Source: Streptomyces sp. CA-278952 | GTDB taxonomy: Bacteria > Actinomycetota > Actinomycetes > Streptomycetales > Streptomycetaceae | DNA length: 64,000 nucleotides | Direction of reading: 5' to 3' | NCBI RefSeq assembly: GCF_028747205.1 | Contig: NZ_CP112880.1 | Location: forward strand, 4,154,001-4,218,000 | Part shown: in pieces, positions 8,383 to 17,619 of the stretch | How positions within the stretch are numbered: position 1 is the stretch's first letter | How the letters are laid out: each line of letters begins with the position of its first letter | Notes under the pieces: generated by a model | What the model was told of the DNA's origin: nothing | Seen by the model: the letters and a program-made list of their open reading frames with translations, nothing else | Databases searched by the model: none | Made by a program: the position numbers and the translations under genes

Positions 8383-9893
8383 CGGCGCGGCGTCCACACG
8401 ATGGACCGGTCCGCGCCGGAGCCGCCCCTCCGCACCCACCGGGTCTGCGACGAGCCCACGATCAGCAGCGTCCGCATGTCCACCTCCGCCGGGTCGACAT
8501 CGGCCAGCCGCACCGTGCGTACGCTCTCCGCCGGGCCGCCCACATCGCGCGCCAGCACCACCGGGGTGTCCGGCGAGCGGTGCTCCAGGAGCAGGTCGCG
8601 GGCCTTGCCGACCTGCCACGTACGGGACTTGGAGCCCGGGTTGTACAGGGCCAGCACCAGGTCCGCCGAGGCCGCCGCGCGCAGGCGCTCCGCGATGACC
8701 TCCCACGGCTTGAGCCGGTCCGAGAGGGAGATCGTGGCGTAGTCGTGGCCCAGCGGCGCACCCGCGCGGGCCGCCGCAGCGTTGGCCGCGGTCACGCCGG
8801 GGAGAACCCGTACGGGGATGTCCGCGTACGCGTCCTGCGAGGCCACCTCCAGCACCGCCGTCGCCATCGCGAAGACCCCGGGGTCGCCGCCCGAGACCAC
8901 CGCGACACGGTGGCCGCGCCGGGCCAGGTCCAGCGCGAACTCGGCGCGCTCCGACTCCACCTTGTTGTCCGAGCCGTGCCGCGCCTGACCCGGACGGACC
9001 GGCACCCGGTCCAGGTAGGTCGTGTAGCCGACCACGGCGTCGGCCGCCGCGAGTGCTCCCCGGGTCTCCGGCGTCAGCCACAGCGGGCCCGCCGGTCCTG
9101 TGCCCACGACCACGACCTCGCCCGAGTCGCCCTGCCCGGACGGGCGCGGCGCGTCGACGCGGCTCGGCAGCACCGCCACCGAGAAGTACGGGACCGACGC
9201 CGGGTCGATGTCCGCCAGGTCGCCCGTGCGCTCCCCGGCCATCGTCGCCCGCTCCACGTACCGCGCCTCCGCCAGCCTCCCCGACGCCTCGAACGCCCCG
9301 CGCACCGCCGGGAACGTACGCCCCAGCTTCATCACCACGGCCGTGTCCGTGGCGGCGAGACGGGCCGTCAGCTCCTCCTCCGGGAGGGTGCCGGGGAGGA
9401 TCGTGAGGATCTCCTCGCCCTCGACCAGGGGGGTGCCGAGGCGGGCCGCCGCCGCGCTGACGGACGTCACGCCCGGGATGACCTCGGTGGTGTAGCGGTC
9501 GGCCAGGCGCTTGTGCATGTGCATGTACGAGCCGTAGAACATCGGGTCGCCCTCGGCGAGCACCGCGACGGTCAGGCCCGCGTCCAGGTGCGCCGCGAGA
9601 CGGGCCGCGGCCTTCTCGTAGAACTCCTCCAACGCGCCCCGGTAGCCGCCCGGGTGGTCCGTGGTCTCCGTCGTGACGGGGTAGACCAGGGCCTCCTCGA
9701 TGTGGTCGGGCCGCAGGTGCGCCGCCGCGATGGACCGGGCGATCGAGCGGCCGTGCCGGGCGCTGTGGTACGCGACGACGTCGGCCTCGCCGATCGCCCG
9801 GACGGCCCGCAGCGTCATCAGGTTCGGGTCGCCGGGGCCGAGCCCGACACCGTAGAGCCTGCCGGTACTGGTGTCCTTCACCGGAGAAGTCAC
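8367..9893 (-). CDS. cobIJ: Fused precorrin-2 C20-methyltransferase / precorrin-3B C17-methyltransferase (CobI-CobJ)
   Basis: A 508-residue bifunctional SAM methyltransferase. The N-terminal half (about 10-235) is CobI/CbiL: LYGVGLGPGDPNLMTLRAVR, AEGDPMFYGSYMH, VIPGVTSVSAAAARLG. The C-terminal half (from ~260) is CobJ/CbiH: VVVVGTGPAGPLWLTPET, AVVSGGDPGVFAMA, VLPGVTAANAAAARAGAPLG. Both halves keep the glycine-rich SAM loop and the GDP motif. The GTG start at 9893 overlaps the last base of the cobH stop, giving tight coupling. The CobI-CobJ fusion is common in actinobacteria. The 3' end overlaps convergent cobK. Confidence 0.93.
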   Translation of the reverse strand: MTSPVKDTSTGRLYGVGLGPGDPNLMTLRAVRAIGEADVVAYHSARHGRSIARSIAAAHLRPDHIEEALVYPVTTETTDHPGGYRGALEEFYEKAAARLAAHLDAGLTVAVLAEGDPMFYGSYMHMHKRLADRYTTEVIPGVTSVSAAAARLGTPLVEGEEILTILPGTLPEEELTARLAATDTAVVMKLGRTFPAVRGAFEASGRLAEARYVERATMAGERTGDLADIDPASVPYFSVAVLPSRVDAPRPSGQGDSGEVVVVGTGPAGPLWLTPETRGALAAADAVVGYTTYLDRVPVRPGQARHGSDNKVESERAEFALDLARRGHRVAVVSGGDPGVFAMATAVLEVASQDAYADIPVRVLPGVTAANAAAARAGAPLGHDYATISLSDRLKPWEVIAERLRAAASADLVLALYNPGSKSRTWQVGKARDLLLEHRSPDTPVVLARDVGGPAESVRTVRLADVDPAEVDMRTLLIVGSSQTRWVRRGGSGADRSIVWTPRRYPEA

Positions 9894-10519
9894 TACTCTT
9901 CCTCGCTCGCGATGGCGTTGAGCGCCGCGGCCGCTATCGCGCTGCCGCCGCGCCGGCCGCGCACGATCAGGTGCTCCAGGCCCGACGCGTGCTCGGCCAG
10001 GGCCTCCTTGGACTCGGCCGCGCCGATGAAGCCGACCGGGACGCCGATGACCGCGGCCGGGCGCGGGGCGCCCTCCTCGATCATCTCCAGCAGGCGGAAC
10101 AGGGCGGTCGGGGCGTTGCCTACCGCGACGACCGCCCCCTCCATCCGGTCCCGCCACAGCTCCAGGGCCGCCGCGCTGCGCGTGGTCCCCATCTTCGCGG
10201 CCAGCTCCGGCACGGACGGGTCGGACAGCGTGCACACCACGTCGTTGTCGGCGGGCAGCCGCTTGCGGGTGACCCCGCTGGCCACCATCGCCACGTCGCA
10301 GAGGATCGGAGCGCCGGACCGCAGGGCCGCGCGGGCGTCGGCCACGGCGTTCGGTGAGAAGGCGAGGTCAGCCACGAGGTCGACCATGCCGCAGGCGTGG
10401 ATCATGCGGACGGCGACCTGGCTCACGTCGGCGGGCAGCCCGGCCAGATCCGCCTCCGCGCGGATGGTGGCGAAGGACTGGCGGTAGATCGCCGGTCCGT
10501 CCTTCTCGTACTGGTGCAC
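9893..10519 (-). CDS. cobH: Precorrin-8X methylmutase CobH/CbiC
   Basis: A 208-residue mutase moving the C11 methyl to C12 to give hydrogenobyrinate. Conserved elements: [36 protein letters not shown] (containing the catalytic His of the RMIHACG motif), [15 protein letters not shown] and [19 protein letters not shown]. Length is normal. It sits between cobG (56-bp gap) and cobI-cobJ (1-bp overlap) in the minus-strand cobalamin operon. Confidence 0.95.
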   Translation of the reverse strand: MHQYEKDGPAIYRQSFATIRAEADLAGLPADVSQVAVRMIHACGMVDLVADLAFSPNAVADARAALRSGAPILCDVAMVASGVTRKRLPADNDVVCTLSDPSVPELAAKMGTTRSAAALELWRDRMEGAVVAVGNAPTALFRLLEMIEEGAPRPAAVIGVPVGFIGAAESKEALAEHASGLEHLIVRGRRGGSAIAAAALNAIASEEE

Positions 10520-10575
10520 AGTGCTGTCGCTTTCTTCTGCCGGTCGGGGAGGGAGGGGAAGCTGGGGGAGCGTGC

Positions 10576-11940
10576 TCAGGCGCGGGCCGCGGCCACCGCC
10601 GCGGCGAGTTCCGCCGGGTCGTCGCGGACCGCTGCCCGGGGGTCACGGTGTTCGCCCCGTACGTGCGCGATCCGGTGTCCGTCGGGCGTGACGACCACGT
10701 CGATCCACTCGCCGTGGGGGTGGCCGCAGCGGCGTTCGCACCCGGACCAGTACACAGGGAGCCGGCCGACCGGTCCGACAGCGGCCCCCGCTTCGGCCCG
10801 TACGTCGGACAGCGACTTCGCACAGCCGGGGTGGCCGATGCAGGCGCCGACGCCGGTCCACGGGGAGTCCGGGCCGGTGATCAGTCCGGCTGCCGCCAGC
10901 GTGTCCAGGGCCTCCGCCGCGTGCCCGGAGCGCCCGGAGGGCCCGGACTCCCCGAAGGAGCCGGGGATGATGATCCCGCGCCACGGGGTGAGCCGCAGCT
11001 CGTGCCCGTACCGCTCGTTCCCGTACCGCCGGGCCGTCTCGGTGAGCAGCCGCCACTGGGCGGGGGCGAGCCGGCCCAGCGGCACGCCGACGCTGATCGC
11101 GGTCACGGTCGCGCGTGCTGTCACGGTCGCGGTCGCGAGTGCTGTCGCGGTCTCGGTCGTGCTGTGGGTTCGTGCGGTGACCGGGCCCGGGGCCGGGGCC
11201 TTCGCCGTACGCGGACGGGGACGGTGGACAGGGGGGCCCGCCGCCGCCCCGATCGTGCGGACCAGTGCGGCGCGTACCTCGTCGGGCAGGTCCTTCACGC
11301 GCCACGCGCCGGAGTCCCGGGCGGCGCGGAGGAATGCCTCGGCGGCCAGGAGCGCGGCGCGCGGGCCGTCCGCCGCCGGCAGCCGGAACACCTCGTCGGC
11401 GGCCCCGACCCGCAGGAGGCAGGCACCGCCCTCCGCGATCAGCGTCACGTCAGCGCCCAGCGCGTCCACGTCACCGCCGCCCGCGTCGAGGGCGAAGAGG
11501 AAGCGGCCGGAGAGCGCGGCGGTGGCGGCCGACCCGCACACCAGGCCGTCCAGCTCGGACAACCAGCCGCTGACCGAGGGCGATCCGTCGAGTCCGGCGA
11601 GCGGCGAGGCCACGATGTTGCGGGCCCGCTCGTGCGCGGCGGACGGCAGCAGCCCGGCGGCGCCGAGCAGTTCGGCCGGCCCGCCGCCGCACTCCGCGTC
11701 GAGGCCGCGCAGCTGGACGTTGCCCCGCGAGGTGAGATGCAGCTCACCGTCCCCGAACCGGCCGGCCACCGCGAGCAGCGCGTCCGCCCGGTCCGCGCTC
11801 AACACCCCGCCGGGGACGCGTACCCGGGCCAGGCCACCGTCGTCGGCCCGGTGCAGCCGCAGCGTCCCCGGGCAGGCGTCGCCGCCGTCGCGGGGGGATG
11901 TGCCGCCCACGGAAAGGGGCGAGGGGGCGGAATCGGGCAT
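10576..11940 (-). CDS. cobG: Precorrin-3B synthase CobG (Fe-S/siroheme-type monooxygenase)
   Basis: About 454 residues, nitrite/sulfite-reductase fold. CobG uses O2 and an Fe-S centre to hydroxylate precorrin-3A, so it marks the aerobic route. Visible features: [13 protein letters not shown] near residue 70; the second ferredoxin-like domain [13 protein letters not shown]; and the cluster-binding cysteines in [11 protein letters not shown] (C-x5-C) and [14 protein letters not shown] (C-x3-C). Between the halves lies an unusual Thr/Ala/Arg-rich linker of ~35 residues encoded by a short repetitive stretch near 11095-11170. Start 11940 is chosen; an in-frame ATG at 11952 is possible. First gene of the minus-strand cob operon. 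Confidence 0.9.
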   Translation of the reverse strand: MPDSAPSPLSVGGTSPRDGGDACPGTLRLHRADDGGLARVRVPGGVLSADRADALLAVAGRFGDGELHLTSRGNVQLRGLDAECGGGPAELLGAAGLLPSAAHERARNIVASPLAGLDGSPSVSGWLSELDGLVCGSAATAALSGRFLFALDAGGGDVDALGADVTLIAEGGACLLRVGAADEVFRLPAADGPRAALLAAEAFLRAARDSGAWRVKDLPDEVRAALVRTIGAAAGPPVHRPRPRTAKAPAPGPVTARTHSTTETATALATATVTARATVTAISVGVPLGRLAPAQWRLLTETARRYGNERYGHELRLTPWRGIIIPGSFGESGPSGRSGHAAEALDTLAAAGLITGPDSPWTGVGACIGHPGCAKSLSDVRAEAGAAVGPVGRLPVYWSGCERRCGHPHGEWIDVVVTPDGHRIAHVRGEHRDPRAAVRDDPAELAAAVAAARA

Positions 11941-11994
11941 GGCGGCGAGCATACCGACCGGGCCGGTCCCGTCGGCAGGCTCGCTCCTGTGACC

Positions 11995-12325
11995 TGCGGG
12001 ACAGCGGGTGAGGCCGGTCCGGGACAGCGGGTGGGGCCGATCTGTGGGGCAGCGGGTGGGGCCGATCCGTGGGGCAGCGGGTGAGGCCGGTCCGGGACAG
12101 CGGGTGAGGCCGATCGTGGGAACGGCGTGGGGTCGGCTTGCGGGGACGGGTGAGTCCGGCCTTGTGGGAACGGCGTGGGGCTGGCCTGCGGGAACGGCGC
12201 GGGGCCGGCCTGCGGACATGGCGTGGGGCCGTCCTGCGGGAACGGGTGGGGCCGGCCTGCGGGTCAGACCTGCGGGTCAGACCCGCGGGACAGACGCGCG
12301 GGACAGACGCGCGGGCCCGCCGGGA
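11995..12325. repeat. GC-rich minisatellite between cobG and the cobN riboswitch
   Basis: About eleven imperfect tandem units of roughly 24 bp built on GGACAGCGGGTGAGGCCG and GGAACGGCGTGGGGCCG variants, passing into shorter ~13-bp units (GGTCAGACCTGCG type) from about 12265. It fills the divergent intergenic region upstream of cobG, and no gene is credible here. The unit lacks the dyads or spacers of a CRISPR array. It probably lengthens or insulates the divergent promoters. Confidence 0.75.
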
Positions 12326-12434
12326 CGGGCACGGCAGGCTCGACCCGCTGCTCAGCGGGGTGCGGAGAGCCGCCGCGCCCGTGCCCAGTGATCATCACCG
12401 CACCCCCGCCCCCTGCCCCCGCCCCGCCCCCGCC

Positions 12435-12580
12435 GCTTAGGATGCAGGCGGTGGTCCGTTCAGGCCGCCATCGCCAGACGGCGACAGGGGAGGAAGCCCG
12501 GTGAGATTCCGGCGCGGTCCCGCCACTGTGAGCACGGCCGCCACCACCGGCCGGGCGAGTCAGGAACTCCCTTCCCCGAG
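12435..12580 (+). promoter_or_regulatory. Cobalamin (B12) riboswitch upstream of cobN
   Basis: The AdoCbl aptamer core is clear: GGAAGCCCGGTGAGATTCCG, followed by CGCGGTCCCGCCACTGTGA and the B12-box-like AGTCAGGAACTCC at 12558-12570. The remaining ~80 bp to the ATG (12662) hold GC-rich hairpins that can act as expression platform and an AGGAAGG ribosome-binding site. A possible -10 box TAGGAT sits at about 12439. It should repress cobN when cobalamin is plentiful. No second aptamer is visible for the divergent cobG operon. Confidence 0.92.
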
Positions 12581-12661
12581 CGCCCGGTTCCCGAGCCGGA
12601 CGTGGGGAGACCCTCCGACACCGCCCGGGGCGTGGACACCCCGAGGAAGGCCTGACGCAGC

Positions 12662-15600
12662 ATGATCCTGCTCCTGTCGACGTCCGACACCGACCTCCTG
12701 AGCGCCCGCGCTTGTGAGGGACCCGTCAGCTACCGGTATGCCAACCCCTCCCGCGTCTCCCTCGACGGACTGCCGGACCTCCTGGACGGCGTCGACCTCG
12801 TCGTCGTACGCCTCCTCGGCGGCGTCCGGGCCTGGCAGGAAGGGCTCGACGCGGTGCTGGCCACCGGCCGCCCCGTCGTCGTGCTGACCGGGGAGCAGGC
12901 CCCCGACGCCCAGTTGATGGCCGCCTCCACCGTGCCGATCGGCATCGCCGCCGAGGCGCACGCCTACCTCGCGCACGGCGGGCCCGCCAACCTGGAGCAG
13001 CTGGCCCGGTTCCTCTCCGACACCGTGCTGCTGACCGGCCACGGCTTCGAGCCGCCCGCCCCGGCCCCCGCGTGGGGGCCGCTGGAGCGGGAGGCCCGTG
13101 AGGTGGCCGAGGGCGCGCCGACGGTCGCCGTCCTCTACTACCGCGCTCACCACATGAGCGGGAACACCGCGTTCATCGACGCGCTGTGCACCGCCGTCGA
13201 GGACGCCGGGGCCCGGCCGCTCCCGCTGTACGTCGCCTCCCTCCGTACGCCGGAGACCGAGCTGATCGACGCGCTCCGCGCCGCCGACGCCATCGTGACC
13301 ACCGTCCTCGCGGCGGGCGGCACCAAGCCCGCCGAGGCGTCGGCCGGCGGCGACGACGAGTCGTGGGACGCGGGCGCGCTCACCGGGCTCGACGTGCCGA
13401 TCCTCCAGGCGCTCTGCCTCACCAGCCCGCGCAGCGCCTGGGAGGAGAACGACGAGGGCGTCTCCCCGCTGGACGCGGCCACCCAGATCGCGGTGCCGGA
13501 GTTCGACGGCCGGCTGATCACCGTCCCCTTCTCCTTCAAGGAGATCGACGAGGACGGGCTCCCGGCGTACGTCGCCGACGCCGAGCGCGCGGCCCGGGTC
13601 GCCGGGATCGCCGTACGGCACGCGAAGCTGCGGCACATCCCGAACGCGGAGAAGCGCATCGCGCTCGTACTCTCCGCCTACCCGACCAAGCACTCCCGGA
13701 TCGGTAACGCGGTCGGGCTCGACACGCCCGCCAGCGCCGTCGCGCTGCTGCGGCGGCTGCGCGCCGAGGGGTACGACTTCGGCCCGGAGGCCGACATCCC
13801 GGGGCTGGTCTCCGGCGAGGGCGACGAGCTGATCTACGCGCTGATCGAGGCGGGCGGCCACGACCAGGAGTGGCTGACCGACGAGCAGTTGGCCAAGAAC
13901 CCGGTCCGTATCCCGGCCGCCGACTACCGCCGCTGGTTCGCCACCCTCCCCGAGGAGCTGCGCCTCGCCGTGGAGCGGCACTGGGGCCCGGCTCCCGGCG
14001 AGATGTTCGTCGACCGGTCGGCCAACCCGGAGGGCGACATCGTCCTCGCGGCCCTGCGGCGCGGCAACCTCCTCATCCTCATCCAGCCGCCGCGCGGCTT
14101 CGGCGAGAACCCGATCGCGATCTACCACGACCCCGATCTGCCGCCCTCGCACCACTACCTGGCCGCCTACCGCTGGATCGCCGCCTCCGCCGACGACAAC
14201 GGCTTCGGCGCCGACGCCATGATTCACCTCGGCAAGCACGGCAATCTGGAGTGGCTGCCCGGCAAGAACGCCGGTCTCTCGGCCGCCTGCGGCCCGGACG
14301 CCGCCCTCGGCGACCTGCCGCTGATCTACCCGTTCCTGGTCAACGACCCGGGCGAGGGCACGCAGGCCAAGCGCCGCGTCCACGCCACGCTGATCGACCA
14401 CCTGGTGCCGCCGATGGCCCGCGCCGACAGCTACGGCGACATCGCCCGCCTGGAGCAACTCCTCGACGAGCACGCCCAGATCGCCGCGATGGACCCGGCG
14501 AAGCTGCCCGCGATCCGCGCGCAGATCTGGACGCTGATCCAGGCCGCGAAGCTCGACCACGACCTCGGCCTGGAGGACCGGCCGGAGGACGAGGGCTTCG
14601 ACGACTTCATCATGCATCTCGACGGCTGGCTCTGCGAGATCAAGGACGTCCAGATCCGCGACGGGCTCCACGTGCTGGGCAACCCCCCCGCCGGGAACGA
14701 CCGGGTCAACCTGGTGCTCGCCGTGCTCCGCGCCCGCCAGATCTGGGGCGGGACGGCCTCGCTGCCGGGGCTGCGCGAGGCTCTCGGCCTCGACGAGTCG
14801 GCCGCCACCCGCACCGCGGCCGACACCATCGAGGAGCAGGCCCGCGCGCTGGTCCAGGCGATGGACGACGCCGACTGGGACCCGGCCGCCGTGGCGTCCG
14901 TCGCCGCCGGGCTGCCGGACGCGGTCGCCGACATCCTCACCTTCGCGGCCACCGAGGTCGTCCCGCGCATGGCGGCCACGACCGACGAACTCACCCACGC
15001 CGTCCACGCGTTGAACGGCGGCTTCGTCCCGGCCGGCCCGTCCGGCTCGCCCCTGCGCGGCCTGGTCAACGTCCTGCCCACCGGCCGCAACTTCTACTCG
15101 GTCGACCCGAAGGCCGTCCCCTCCAAGCTCGCCTGGGAGACCGGCCAGGCCCTGGCGGACTCCTTGCTGACCCGCTACCGCACCGACAACGGCGACTGGC
15201 CCACCTCGGTCGGCCTCTCCCTCTGGGGCACCAGCGCGATGCGCACGGCGGGCGACGACATCGCCGAGGCGTTCGCGCTGCTCGGCATCCGCCCCGTCTG
15301 GGACGACGCCTCGCGCCGCGTGACCGGCCTGGAGCCCATTGCGTACGAGGAGCTGGGCCGCCCCCGGATCGACGTGACGCTGCGCATCTCGGGCTTCTTC
15401 CGCGACGCGTTCCCGCACACGGTCGGCCTGCTCGACGACGCCGTACGGCTGGCCGCCTCGCTGGACGAGCCCGCCGAGCAGAACTACGTACGGGCACACA
15501 CCCAGGCCGACCTGGCCGAGCACGGCGACGAACGCCGGGCCACCACCCGGATCTTCGGCTCCCGCCCCGGCACCTACGGCGCGGGCCTCCTCCAGCTCAT

Positions 15601-16267
15601 CGACTCCCGCGACTGGCGCACCGACGCCGACCTCGCCGAGGTCTACACGGTCTGGGGCGGCTACGCCTACGGCCGCGAGCTGGACGGCCGCCCGGCCCGC
15701 GAGGAGATGGAGAGCGCCTACCAGCGCATCGAGGTCGCCGCGAAGAACACCGACACCCGCGAGCACGACATCGCGGACTCCGACGACTACTTCCAGTACC
15801 ACGGCGGCATGGTGGCCACCGTGCGTGCGCTCAAGGGCAAGGCCCCGGAGGCCTACATCGGGGACTCCACCCGCCCCGAGACCGTCCGCACGCGGACCCT
15901 CGTCGAGGAGACGTCCCGCGTCTTCCGCGCCCGGGTCGTCAACCCGAAGTGGATCGAGGCGATGCGCCGCCACGGCTACAAGGGCGCGTTCGAGCTGGCG
16001 GCCACCGTCGACTACCTCTTCGGATACGACGCCACCACCGGCGTCGTCGCCGACTGGATGTACGACAAGCTCACCGAGACGTACGTCCTGGACCCGGAGA
16101 ACCGGCAGTTCCTCCAGGAAGCCAACCCCTGGGCCCTGCACGGCATCGCGGAACGCCTCCTGGAGGCCGAGTCGCGCGGCATGTGGGCCAAGCCCGACCC
16201 GGCGGTGCTGGACGCGCTGCGCCAGGTGTACCTGGAGACGGAAGGGAACCTGGAGGGCGAGGACTGA
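12662..16267 (+). CDS. cobN: Cobaltochelatase large subunit CobN
   Basis: 1201 residues, full length for CobN, the subunit that binds the corrin ring and inserts Co2+ into hydrogenobyrinate a,c-diamide with the ATPase subunits CobS/CobT or ChlI/ChlD-like proteins. The CobN/BchH family is recognised by LLLSTSDTDLLSA at the start, LRHIPNAEKRIALVLSAYPTKHSRIGNAVG, DAMIHLGKHGNLEWLPGKN (about residues 518-536), LRGLVNVLPTGRNFYSVDPK and VWGGYAYGRELDGRPAR. The ATG at 12662 has a good AGGAAGG site at the end of the riboswitch leader. No chelatase ATPase gene follows within the window; they must lie elsewhere. Confidence 0.96.
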   Translation: MILLLSTSDTDLLSARACEGPVSYRYANPSRVSLDGLPDLLDGVDLVVVRLLGGVRAWQEGLDAVLATGRPVVVLTGEQAPDAQLMAASTVPIGIAAEAHAYLAHGGPANLEQLARFLSDTVLLTGHGFEPPAPAPAWGPLEREAREVAEGAPTVAVLYYRAHHMSGNTAFIDALCTAVEDAGARPLPLYVASLRTPETELIDALRAADAIVTTVLAAGGTKPAEASAGGDDESWDAGALTGLDVPILQALCLTSPRSAWEENDEGVSPLDAATQIAVPEFDGRLITVPFSFKEIDEDGLPAYVADAERAARVAGIAVRHAKLRHIPNAEKRIALVLSAYPTKHSRIGNAVGLDTPASAVALLRRLRAEGYDFGPEADIPGLVSGEGDELIYALIEAGGHDQEWLTDEQLAKNPVRIPAADYRRWFATLPEELRLAVERHWGPAPGEMFVDRSANPEGDIVLAALRRGNLLILIQPPRGFGENPIAIYHDPDLPPSHHYLAAYRWIAASADDNGFGADAMIHLGKHGNLEWLPGKNAGLSAACGPDAALGDLPLIYPFLVNDPGEGTQAKRRVHATLIDHLVPPMARADSYGDIARLEQLLDEHAQIAAMDPAKLPAIRAQIWTLIQAAKLDHDLGLEDRPEDEGFDDFIMHLDGWLCEIKDVQIRDGLHVLGNPPAGNDRVNLVLAVLRARQIWGGTASLPGLREALGLDESAATRTAADTIEEQARALVQAMDDADWDPAAVASVAAGLPDAVADILTFAATEVVPRMAATTDELTHAVHALNGGFVPAGPSGSPLRGLVNVLPTGRNFYSVDPKAVPSKLAWETGQALADSLLTRYRTDNGDWPTSVGLSLWGTSAMRTAGDDIAEAFALLGIRPVWDDASRRVTGLEPIAYEELGRPRIDVTLRISGFFRDAFPHTVGLLDDAVRLAASLDEPAEQNYVRAHTQADLAEHGDERRATTRIFGSRPGTYGAGLLQLIDSRDWRTDADLAEVYTVWGGYAYGRELDGRPAREEMESAYQRIEVAAKNTDTREHDIADSDDYFQYHGGMVATVRALKGKAPEAYIGDSTRPETVRTRTLVEETSRVFRARVVNPKWIEAMRRHGYKGAFELAATVDYLFGYDATTGVVADWMYDKLTETYVLDPENRQFLQEANPWALHGIAERLLEAESRGMWAKPDPAVLDALRQVYLETEGNLEGED

Positions 16268-16330
16268 CTCCGGCGTATTTCTTCCGCCGCCCCCTGCCCC
16301 GGATCGCCCCCGACCGGCACAATCACGGTC

Positions 16331-17503
16331 ATGGGGAAAACGGGGCAGGGGGCGGCGGCGCAGGACGCCGCTGAGGGCAACGCGCAGGCTGTACAAGGCC
16401 GTTCGACGCCGGCCGCAATTCTCGTCGGGCTGCGCCTGACGGTCACCTCGGGCGTGACCGGGGCGGCGATCGCGGCCGTCGTGGTCGGCGTGATCCTGGA
16501 GCGTGCCCCGGTCTTCCTCTCCGGCGGCGGAGTGCTGGTCGTCCTCATCCTGATCGGCTTCGTCGCCGGGCGGCGGCCCCCGGGGCCCGTCGTGCCGCCG
16601 GCCACCCGGACCGCCCTCGCCCGGATCGAGGACCTGCGGGCGACGAGCGGCGAAATGGCCGACGTACCGGTGGACTTCAGGCTGACCGTGGCGCCGGAGC
16701 CGGAGGACGGCCGGCCGGCGTACCGCGTGAACACCACCCAGCACATCAACCTGGTCGACCTCCCTGCCTACCGGCCGCGCTCCATCGCCGTCGTGGAGTA
16801 CCGGCCGGACGAGCCCTGGGAGGTGCGGATCGTCACCCGCCCGACCCCGGAGTGGAGCCGCCGGGCCGATGAGGCGGAGATCGACTCGGCGCCCGAGTCC
16901 ACGCTGGTGGAGAATCCGGGGCTGAGCGAGGGCTCCTGGTGCATGCTGGTGCTCTTCACCTGCCTGGCGGGTGCGGCGTTGGTGGTGCTCCTCTTCCGGG
17001 GCGAGCTGTTCACGTCCGACGGTGACACGGGGCCCTCGTCGAAGCAGCCCTCCGTCACGTCGTCCGCCTCCTCCTCCCGGACGTTCACCTCCTCCACCAC
17101 CGTCTCCGGGCCCTCCTCCTCGCTGCTGGTCCTCGGGCGGATGCGGGAGACGGCCACGGAGCTGGAGGCCCGCGTGGGCACCTCGGAGGTCACCGCGATC
17201 ACCATCGAGGAGCGCCACATGAAGATCCGTGGCGACGCAGCCCGCCCGGCCGCCGAGACGATGCACGTCCAGATGCTCCCGTACGAGCTGTTCCCCGCGC
17301 TGGTCCACGAGGCCCGCACGACCCTGGGCGTACGCGAGCCGAAGAGCTGGCGCATCGACGTGACACCCGGCGCCGGTCCGGGCGAGGGCCCCCGGGTCCG
17401 GGTCGCGGTGACCGGGAAGGAGGGCACCGCCCACCTGGACGCGGACGCGACGGCCCGGGTCGTGGACCGGCGGCCGGTGGGAGAGGCGGCGAAAGGCGGC
17501 TGA
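16331..17503 (+). CDS. Membrane protein of unknown function
   Basis: 390 residues. Two N-terminal hydrophobic helices (GVTGAAIAAVVVGVILERA and GGGVLVVLILIGFVAG, about residues 40-80) and one near residue 205-220 (WCMLVLFTCLAGAALVVLLF) surround a soluble domain; a Ser/Thr-rich linker and a basic/acidic C-terminal domain follow. A CACAAT box 7 bp before the ATG would suit a leaderless transcript. Family not recognised. It lies between cobN and the conflict-type locus on the opposite strand. Confidence 0.65.
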   Translation: MGKTGQGAAAQDAAEGNAQAVQGRSTPAAILVGLRLTVTSGVTGAAIAAVVVGVILERAPVFLSGGGVLVVLILIGFVAGRRPPGPVVPPATRTALARIEDLRATSGEMADVPVDFRLTVAPEPEDGRPAYRVNTTQHINLVDLPAYRPRSIAVVEYRPDEPWEVRIVTRPTPEWSRRADEAEIDSAPESTLVENPGLSEGSWCMLVLFTCLAGAALVVLLFRGELFTSDGDTGPSSKQPSVTSSASSSRTFTSSTTVSGPSSSLLVLGRMRETATELEARVGTSEVTAITIEERHMKIRGDAARPAAETMHVQMLPYELFPALVHEARTTLGVREPKSWRIDVTPGAGPGEGPRVRVAVTGKEGTAHLDADATARVVDRRPVGEAAKGG

Positions 17504-17619
17504 CGCGGGCCGCCGGCTCGCGGGCCGCCGGCTCGCGCGACCCGGTCCGACCCGGGCCGTGCGGGCCGCGGTCGACGCGCTCGGCGGCTGACGGACGGGC
17601 CCGTGCCACCGGACGGCGG

